A DNA stretch of 64,000 nucleotides from Argopecten irradians (taxonomy: Eukaryota > Mollusca > Bivalvia > Pectinida > Pectinidae). The DNA lies in NCBI RefSeq assembly GCF_041381155.1, contig NC_091145.1, forward strand, positions 38,641,882 through 38,705,881, read 5' to 3'. Both the position numbers and the translations under genes were made by a program. Below the pieces are notes generated by a model. It did no database searches and was not told where the DNA came from. It worked only from the letters and a program-made list of their open reading frames with translations. Below are positions 57,267-64,000 of this stretch, piece by piece (positions within the stretch are counted from its first letter, which is position 1; every line of letters begins with the position of its first letter).

Positions 57267-58540
57267 GGTCCATTTGATATTTTGTAAGAGGAATAGATTG
57301 TATGAAAGAACCGTATTGTTATCTTAAATCCTATACTATTCATTCGGCACGTAATTTTATATGTAATCGCGTGATCAGTAGTGCTTCGACAAAGGATCTT
57401 CTATGACGGGAAGATATTCTCGACATAACAAATCTTCTCGTACAACACGCACGGTGTATTATAAACGAAATGACGGTAAATAGACGGGCTACGAGTGACC
57501 AAGAGTTCTAGAATTCTAGAATCAGCTTGTAATGATTAAAATCCAAAGTAATACATTCAGCTTTCGTTTCTTTTTGGCTTAAGTTTACAACATATCACTA
57601 ACTAAGATGTCAACAATCTAATAATAACATTTCTTTAAATTTACTTTTAGTCCAGTCAATCAAGGATTTTACTTCGTCTTTGGTTTTTTATGAAGATAAA
57701 AGTAGGTATTGAAAGAGGAAAAATATTAAGGAATCAAAGTTGGGGAAAGTGGTTATTTCAGCCCGGAAAATATCAGGAAAAAATTGCTTAATGGACCAAG
57801 TTTTAGTTGGAACTATTCTGTAGAAAAATATGAAAGCTTTAAATTGCTATAAATGCTGCTAATTTACCAACCATATTAGCCTTTGTTGGCTCTTTCAGGC
57901 AGAATATCGAGATAATCAGCATAGCTATTAATACTAATTGTATAAAGATCTGTTAAATATGATTTTGTTAACTAATTTCTTTACAACAAAAATAAATTTA
58001 TTTTCATCCTTTAGAGTATATGGTCAGTCAAAGTTGGCTTGCTGATCTCATTTCTACTGTTATAAAGTCGAAATTGCATGACCTATGAATTTAGACTTGT
58101 GATATCTAAATATTGCTAACGTATGCATTGATATTTTTTTCTGTGTAGGTTATTGTTGAAATGACAGATATCTACTAGTAATGGTTTAATTAAGGTCTAT
58201 GAAAAGCTCATTTGGTGATAGTTTTATCAACTTCAAAAATTTACTGAATCCATAATTTTGAACCACAAAAAATGGGATATCTTTTTTGTACTACATTGGA
58301 TTTTTATATATTTTGGCAAAAATTACCAGCATAGTGAGGAGCTTTTAATGAATGGGTTTTACAGTTCCATTGTGGTCTTGTATTAAAATTGGGGATTTTT
58401 TTTTCATTTCCCTCAATAGAAAGTAATGGGCGATGCATAATTTTCAAGAAATTTATCAAGTTATCTGTGTGTTAAAGTTCAAATTTATTTCTTTAAATCA
58501 TTTAAGGTAATAAGGTTAAATATGGAAAATTTCATTTCAA
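57267..58540. other. No gene seen
   Basis: AT-rich spacer without recognisable repeats. If the exon at 57180-57266 is real, its promoter would lie in the first few hundred bases here. Confidence 0.4.
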
Positions 58541-58555
58541 TTGGACAAAGTATAT

Positions 58556-58950
58556 TTGTCATGGTCAAGTAGAGATAGTTGTCAATGTCATTTGGTGGTA
58601 CATTTGTCAAGGTCAAGTAGAGATAGTTGTCAATGTCATTTGGTGGTACATTTGTCAAGGTCAAGTAGAGATAGTTGTCAATGTCATTTGGTGGTACATT
58701 TGTCAAGGTCAAGTAGAGATAGTTGTCATTGTCATTTGGTTGTACATTTGTCAAGGTCAAGTAAAGATAGTTGTCAATGTCATTTGGTTGTACATTTGTC
58801 AAGGTCAAGTAGAGATAGTTGTCAATGTCATTTGGTTGTACATTTGTCAAGGTCAAGTAGAGATAGTTGCCAATGTCATTTGGTGGTACATTTGTCAAGG
58901 TCAAGTAAAAATAGTTGTCAATGTCATTTGGTGGTACATTTGTCATGGTG
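58556..58950. repeat. 48-bp tandem repeat, eight copies
   Basis: The unit TTTGTCAAGGTCAAGTAGAG + ATAGTTGTCAATGTCATTTG + GTGGTACA is repeated with one or two changes per copy (GG/GT before TACA, AGAG/AAAG). The spacing of 48 is divisible by 3, so long repeated frames are open on both strands, but they have no start context or complexity of a gene. AAGGTCAAG resembles a nuclear-receptor half site (AGGTCA) in every unit. Confidence 0.95.
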
Positions 58951-59257
58951 TATATTCAGAAAATTCGTGTTTTGTTTTTCAGATTGATGGACTAAGCCAT
59001 TTTTCAGCGTTTATGCCAAAACGCATGAAATACAATATTTTTCAATACTTGATTACTTACTTTAAAATTTGATAAACTGAAAATAGATACTTTCAATACG
59101 TGCTCAATGTATACAAAATGATATCTGCTATGTGGAGTTATCTGCTTTTCAAGTTTTTAAAATACTTGCTCTAGAATTATGTAAATTGTTAATATGGATA
59201 TGATATAACATAAAATTGAAATAATTGGCCAATGTTGAAGGTTCCTGTTTATTTGTA

Positions 59258-59560
59258 TCATGTTATCATGCGAAGAAATCGTCCAGTTACTCTTTCAGAA
59301 AATAGAACTTGTAAATATTGTAGCTCAAACTGTTTAGAATCTGAAATACATTTTTTATGTGAATGTGAATTTATATAGACATTCTTAATGTTCTTTTTGA
59401 AAAGGCATGTGATATTCAACTAAATTTTTACAATTTAAGCACAATAGAAAAATTTACATTTTCAATGGATGAAATGCAATTGCAGGCTATTTTAAATTAA
59501 TCTGTATTTTTATTTATAAAAAAAGAGACGCTCTATCATTTTATAATGGTTAATAATGTG
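59258..59560 (+). pseudogene. LINE ORF2 tail (zf-RVT), fragment
   Basis: RRNRPVTLSENRTCKYCSSN then CLESEIHFLCECEFI shows the C-x2-C...H-x4-C finger of L1/Tx1-like reverse transcriptases, as at 17402. It is followed, in another frame, by short decayed residues (FEKACDIQLNFYNLS, FIKK) to about 59560. Only the last part of the element is present and it is damaged by at least one stop and one frame change. Confidence 0.6.
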
Positions 59561-60300
59561 AAACAATATTTGAATGTATCAGGTTATATCACATGTGAGA
59601 CGTTCATGTGAGACGTTTGATACAACCTATTTATTTACTGCATAAAATATGAATATTTTGAAAGTATGCGTGTCTCATAGGTCAATTTAGGCCGGACATT
59701 TTTTTTATGTTTATTCTATATGTATTTAAAATATGTGACACGAAAATAAAATATGTATTATTATTTATCATTATTATTACTTAAATGCAATGATACTATA
59801 CATAAGGTCATGTTTGAAAAATCTAATCAAAAACTAATTTTGTTAAGGGTAAAATTTTAGTGTTTTCTGTATCTGAAGAGGGCTTAAATGTTAAAATTGC
59901 CATATTCCGAAACATATTTCGCCATTTTGATTACTCAGTGATTTGTCGTTCAATTCATTATTTTTTTCTGTTTCAGGTTATATGTGTTATACTAAAGATA
60001 GACTCCACATACAATTAATTTTGTACCCCCAGTATTACAAATGAGGTAGACATCACTCTATAAAAGTTGTCATTTGTGTGAATTTCCTTAATTTCATGAT
60101 CTTAGGATGAGCGAAAAAAAAACTTACATATTCGCTAAATTGACTTGACTATTTAAGATTTATTTCATTATATATACTTATATGTTTTTGAGAACTAAAG
60201 AATGATGATGATGCAGTGTGATCTAGAATTATGAATTTGAATACTGTAACATGATCAAAAATCTCGAAACACAAATTAAAACAGATAAAACAAAACTTAC
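59561..60300. other. No gene seen
   Basis: Contains a small direct repeat around ACATGTGAGACGTTCATGTG / GAGACGTTTGATAC near 59590-59625. Otherwise it is AT-rich spacer, probably intron of the gene starting at 60463 if that call is right. Confidence 0.4.
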
Positions 60301-60463
60301 CGCATATACTACACAATAAAGAAAGTACAAGGATTCCAGAATTTCTCAATGTACCATAAAATCTTAATGTGGTTGTCATTTTGGTGATTTGACTTTGAGA
60401 ACCATAGTCAGAGTCTACTGTCGCGCCTGCAATACTCCCAAATGTCCCAAGCCGCGAGCTCAT
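60301..60463 (-). CDS. Possible first coding exon with a membrane anchor, unidentified gene
   Basis: ATG at 60463 begins 54 codons: MSSRLGTFGSIAGATVDSDY, GSQSQITKMTTTLRFYGTLR, NSGILVLSLLCSIC, then G/GTAAGT, a strong splice donor (60300-60295) in phase 1. The last 15 residues are hydrophobic after TLR, like a signal anchor. The exon is GC-richer than its surroundings, as first exons with CpG-rich starts often are. No family is recognised. The phase would suit the fucosyltransferase acceptor at 44823, but that exon already has its own anchor and lies 15 kb away, so I do not join them. Confidence 0.35.
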
Positions 60464-60879
60464 GGCATTTATTGACGTGTGACGTATAACACAACATCGC
60501 CATGACACAAACATAATATGTAACGGCCTATACAGGAACGGATTCGGGATTTGAAGTTTGAGGGGGCGTGAGACCAAGCAAATCAGGCGAGGGAGGCGGC
60601 ACCCAGAAGCTCTCGAATAAATGGTGCAAAATGCTGTTACTGATGATTTTGCATTCTGAACACATTTTCCAGCAAACAATTGAAGCCATTGAAGGATGTT
60701 TATTTATTATTTTCATGTCTAGTGTAACATTATGAATTTATTTTTTTTAACTTTTCCATTTTGTTACTTACAGAAATACCAAAAGTCTTAATACTAGTAG
60801 GGTGACGCCTAAAGGATGTCACAAATGGAATGACATGAAGTAGGAACGATGAATCTTTACCGAATTTGTCTCCATATAA
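60464..60879. other. Upstream region of the possible gene, no repeat recognised
   Basis: Includes a TGACGTGTGACG stretch at 60474-60485 just before the putative ATG, which resembles CRE/E-box promoter sequence. Nothing else can be named. Confidence 0.3.
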
Positions 60880-61222
60880 ATAGATAGATGGACAAATAGA
60901 TAAATAAATAAATAGATGAATAAATATTTAAATTTAAATAAATAAAAAAATAAGTAAATAGATAAATAAATAAATATTTAAATAAATAAATATTTAAATA
61001 AATAAATATTTATATAAATAAATATTTAAATAAACAAATAAATAATTAGATAGACAGATAGACCGACCGACCGACCGACCGACCGACCGACCGACCGACC
61101 GACCGACCGACCCGACCGACCGACCGACCGATCGTTAGATAGACAGATAGACCGACCGACCGACCGACCGACCGACCGACCGACCGACCGACCGACCGAC
61201 CCGACCGACCGACCGACCGATC
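60880..61222. repeat. TAAA/ATTTA low-complexity run followed by a duplicated CCGA microsatellite
   Basis: 60880-61030 is ATAAATAAATATTTAAA-type sequence. AGATAGACAGATAGACCGAC then starts a CCGA tetramer run to about 61130, broken by one CCCGA and ending GATCGTTAGATAGACAGATAG. The whole block, including the CCCGA break and GATCG end, is then repeated at 61138-61222, so the microsatellite was duplicated as a unit of about 98 bp. Confidence 0.9.
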
Positions 61223-61545
61223 GATGCAATATGCCTAAATTTGAGAATGATCACTTCAGTACTTTCAGAGAAATAATGATAACAAACTTTGAATATCAAA
61301 ATCCAAGATGGCTGCCTGACGGTCATTTTGTTGACCGCTTGGTCCCAAAATGCAATATATACAATAAGGGCCCTAGGGGAACCTACATATGAAATTTGAG
61401 AAAGATCCCTTCTGTACTTTTTGAGAAATAGCGATAACAAGAATTGTTAACAGACGGACGGAAGGACGGAACACGGACCATGGACCACGGACGAAAGGCG
61501 ATTCGAATAGCCCATCATATGATGATGGTGGGCTAAAAACATAAA
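61223..61545 (-). mobile_element. Hairpin-started element (AGCCCACCATCATCATATG family), 5' part
   Basis: On the - strand: hairpin AGCCCACCATCATCATATGA TGGGCT (61517-61542), then ATTCGAATCGCCTTTCGTCC, CGTCCTTCCGTCCGTCTG, TTGTTATCGCTATTTCTCAA and two half-copies of a repeat containing TTTCTCAAAxAGTAC, ATATTGCATTTTGGGACC and CCATCTTGGATTTTG. The piece after the hairpin is almost the same as in element A (ATTCTAATCGCCTTTTGTCC). The CCGA microsatellite replaces its 3' part. Confidence 0.7.
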
Positions 61546-62480
61546 TCCATTACTTTACATTAACAATAACAAATGTTCAAAAAATGGAATATGAAAATGA
61601 AATACTCGTATTTATTCCAATAAATGCCCCCAGGATGTGAAACTTGTTTCGGAGAGAACACAAAATTTCAGATTCAGAAGTTTGCTAGGTAAATTAACAT
61701 ACAAGATTGGATATAAACAGTCATATGTGTTGTTGGTTCATTTTTTGAAACAACAAATGAGTTCAGAACCGATTCTCTTTTGATTAGAACTTGGATTACT
61801 TTGTAATATGGATAATTGACATTTCCAATGACATGTCCAAGACATGAAAATGGGAAACATTACTGCGACAACACGCGAGGACCTACTAGAGATAAGGCAG
61901 TTATTAGAATAAACATGGTATAAAATAATGTAGTCAAGTGTTTTCTTTACTGACAATAACTTACAAATATGAAATAATGAACATAATATCCAACACATCT
62001 ACTGTAAATTTCCTATATCTATTGGTAACAATCTCATGGTTCTGTTTAATGAGAATTCTTAACTGAAATCTAAACCTGTTATTAATGCATTGAAACAATC
62101 TAAAACTTTGAAACTTAAAGAGATATTAAAACAATCACAAACTCTAAAAACTTCATGACTCGACTCGAAAGTCCGGTTGAGTCAAAGTCAATTCCTGGTC
62201 CCTAGAACGGATATTCGGCGAAAAAAATAGTCGCTATCTCGAAATCAATTTCAGTCAATATTTTAAATTTAAAAAAAATAATTACGTAAATGAAACATAG
62301 ACACAAGCAATTGAAATTCACCTGTGGTTTGTCGTAACACGATTGGTTTACCTGCACATATCACGATCGGTATATGCATGCCTATGGGAACATACTACAA
62401 CAATGACTTCTAATTGTGAGTTGTTTAATAATCCTCTAAAGTCTGGTTTCCTAATTAGTGTCACTTTACAATTGTAACCA
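61546..62480. other. No gene seen
   Basis: AT-rich spacer; short open frames only. Confidence 0.4.
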
Positions 62481-62625
62481 GCCTGTACGGTGTGTTCTCC
62501 ATTTGCCCACCTTTTAGAGAACAAAGAAAAGTGTTGGTATAAGAGAACAATGGAAAACCAATTATAGTCAGTTCCATATTAATTTTTACCTGTGCTTACC
62601 TGTGTTCGTTTACCTGAGCTGCCTA
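62481..62625. mobile_element. Fragment similar to the MULE interior
   Basis: AGAACAATGGAAAACCAATT ATAGTCAGTTC and the following TTTTTACCTGT match 33611-33685 inside the MULE (AGAACAATGGCACACCAATT ATAGTCTGTTC, TTTTTTACCTGTAAT), with a TTTGTTCTCC/CTCC-CCAC block before it. It has neither ends nor coding sequence, so it is either an old internal-deletion copy or a repeat shared by both places. Confidence 0.4.
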
Positions 62626-64000
62626 TAGTTTGTCAAAAGTGGAGAAATAGAGAGATACCAATAGGCATGTATACAGTACAGTAACAGTATTATATAAAAT
62701 TATGTGCATTTTGACAGACAAATCTTTCTAAATTTCACCATTAGGATGGTGAATTAAAGAACAAAATTGCATCCAAGTTTTAGGAGAATTAAGTGTCAGA
62801 AAAAAGTGGGTTTTTTACAAACTGTTGCAATTTCAAGAATTAGTTAAAAACAGATATGTGATGTTTATTTTTATCATTATTAGTAATACACATATTCCAC
62901 TATCATTATTATAAAGACTTTGTCAAGACAATAATGCTTGTAATATATATACATGTTGGCATGTGCACTTAAATTATGTAGCTACAGATCGATATAGAGA
63001 ATATATCACAAGATACTGTTTAACTCTATAGGATGATACATGTAACAATATACATGTAGATACAAATGTATATTGAACTTGTATCTAATTAATTATACCA
63101 TATTCAGTTGTATACCATATATATCAAACTGTACTGATGTACCGAAATTCCAATTCTTCAGCGACAAAAAAGTCAAACATACTGTATATATATTTGTATG
63201 TTAGCCATCGAGAAAATAAAGATATTTTTCATCAAGGGTGATATTTTTTGGGAAAAATCCAGATGCTCCCTAATATATCACACCTGATATAATTGAATAT
63301 AATAAATTAAATACCGTATACGTTTTATTCAATATGCAATATTTGGATTCATTGAGCACTGTAATAGCGAAAGTGTAACCCGTAAAACTTACATTTGCAT
63401 TTGACTTTGTATGATTTGAAAAGTAATTTTGTCATGTATATACATGTATAATGCACATCCTTCTTATCACACTATAAGCATTTCTACAAGTTTCTGCAGA
63501 TTGCAAGTTGTTTGAGAGAATGTGAATGTTATTGAGATGATTGTTTAGCTAGTGATAGTTCGAACACTGTTTTTTGATAATAAACTATATTTCAGATAGT
63601 TCGAACAGGTCAAATTATGAACGTAAAAGTAAGATTTTTGTCGACAAAATGGCTCAACGGCATTCCTAAAAATGACGATATATTGCAGTATAAATATTTC
63701 AGTAGAATTGTCACAAAGGTGATTTCTAATGAAAAGAGGCGTAAACATAAACTGTATGATTACATAATTATTACCATAAACTATTTTTCATAAATTTGTT
63801 GAATGTGAATTGTCTTATAAATGCCACTAAAGTTTATACATGTATGTATACCTCAATACATGTAGCTCTATATCCAATAAGGTCTGTTTTGATTGAACTT
63901 CATGCACAACTAGCAACTATAGTTATCATTTATGTGTTTATATGTATATGTACATGTATTTCAATGTAGTTTTATGAACATATCTACACGACGTATATGT
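62626..64000. other. No gene seen
   Basis: AT-rich spacer with many ACATGTA words (63040-63060, 63835-63960). Nothing coding was recognised. Confidence 0.4.

Noticed and set aside
58485-59072. Three overlapping frames of 110-153 codons on both strands
   Set aside because: Product of the 48-bp array, whose length is a multiple of 3.
43550-60463. Joining the exon at 60301-60463 to the fucosyltransferase exon
   Set aside because: Phases agree, but this would give two membrane anchors and rests on no transcript evidence.

Overview
The window looks like nuclear DNA of a marine mollusc, most likely a bivalve. This is inferred from AT-rich sequence, spliced genes with GT-AG introns, a eukaryotic tRNA-Pro, animal gene families (SLC25A26, a CARD protein, a GT10 fucosyltransferase) and a very dense load of mobile elements and minisatellites of the kind common in bivalves. 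The species cannot be named from sequence alone. Host coding sequence is a small part of the 64 kb.

Layout. 1-3547: a 3.4-kb array built from 7-bp modules runs up to the splice acceptor of an exon. 3548-7978: five 3' exons of SLC25A26 (mitochondrial S-adenosylmethionine carrier, + strand); its third intron here holds three transposable elements. 7979-9440: long 3' UTR with a 46-bp tandem repeat. 9549-13076: two copies of a 1.7-kb hairpin-started element. 13383-13454: tRNA-Pro(TGG), - strand. 14607-15568: two small inverted-repeat elements. 15939-16259: a small CARD-only protein, + strand. 17402-17900: LINE 3' end. 18131-29371: a nest of elements, in which a TIR-bounded outer element holds an incomplete Ty3/Gypsy fossil and, in its right end, a 2.9-kb near-palindromic foldback element. 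31165-37122: a 6-kb Mutator-like (MULE) transposon with satellite-like terminal repeats and a FLYWCH/MULE transposase with one internal stop. 37.1-43.4 kb: AT-rich sequence with minisatellites. 43550-44823: main coding exon of an alpha-1,3-fucosyltransferase, - strand, whose first 39 bp, including the splice acceptor, is triplicated. 45.2-46.6 kb: more arrays. 47280-49986: a LINE endonuclease fragment in which a 39-bp segment around the catalytic Ser-Asp-His motif has expanded to about 56 copies in frame. 50.6-57.1 kb: nested repeats and a second LINE 3' end. 57-64 kb: two possible first exons (- strand), a 48-bp array, another LINE tail, a CCGA microsatellite and the end of another hairpin element.

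The host genes are unrelated (mitochondrial methyl-donor transport, death-fold signalling, Golgi glycosylation, translation) and do not form a pathway. The main signal is structural. Several element families share one architecture (5' hairpin, internal tandem repeats, 3' subterminal inverted repeat and a C-T-T-G-T-T-type end). Elements are nested repeatedly, and short units have expanded inside functional positions (a splice acceptor, a signal-anchor exon, an endonuclease motif).
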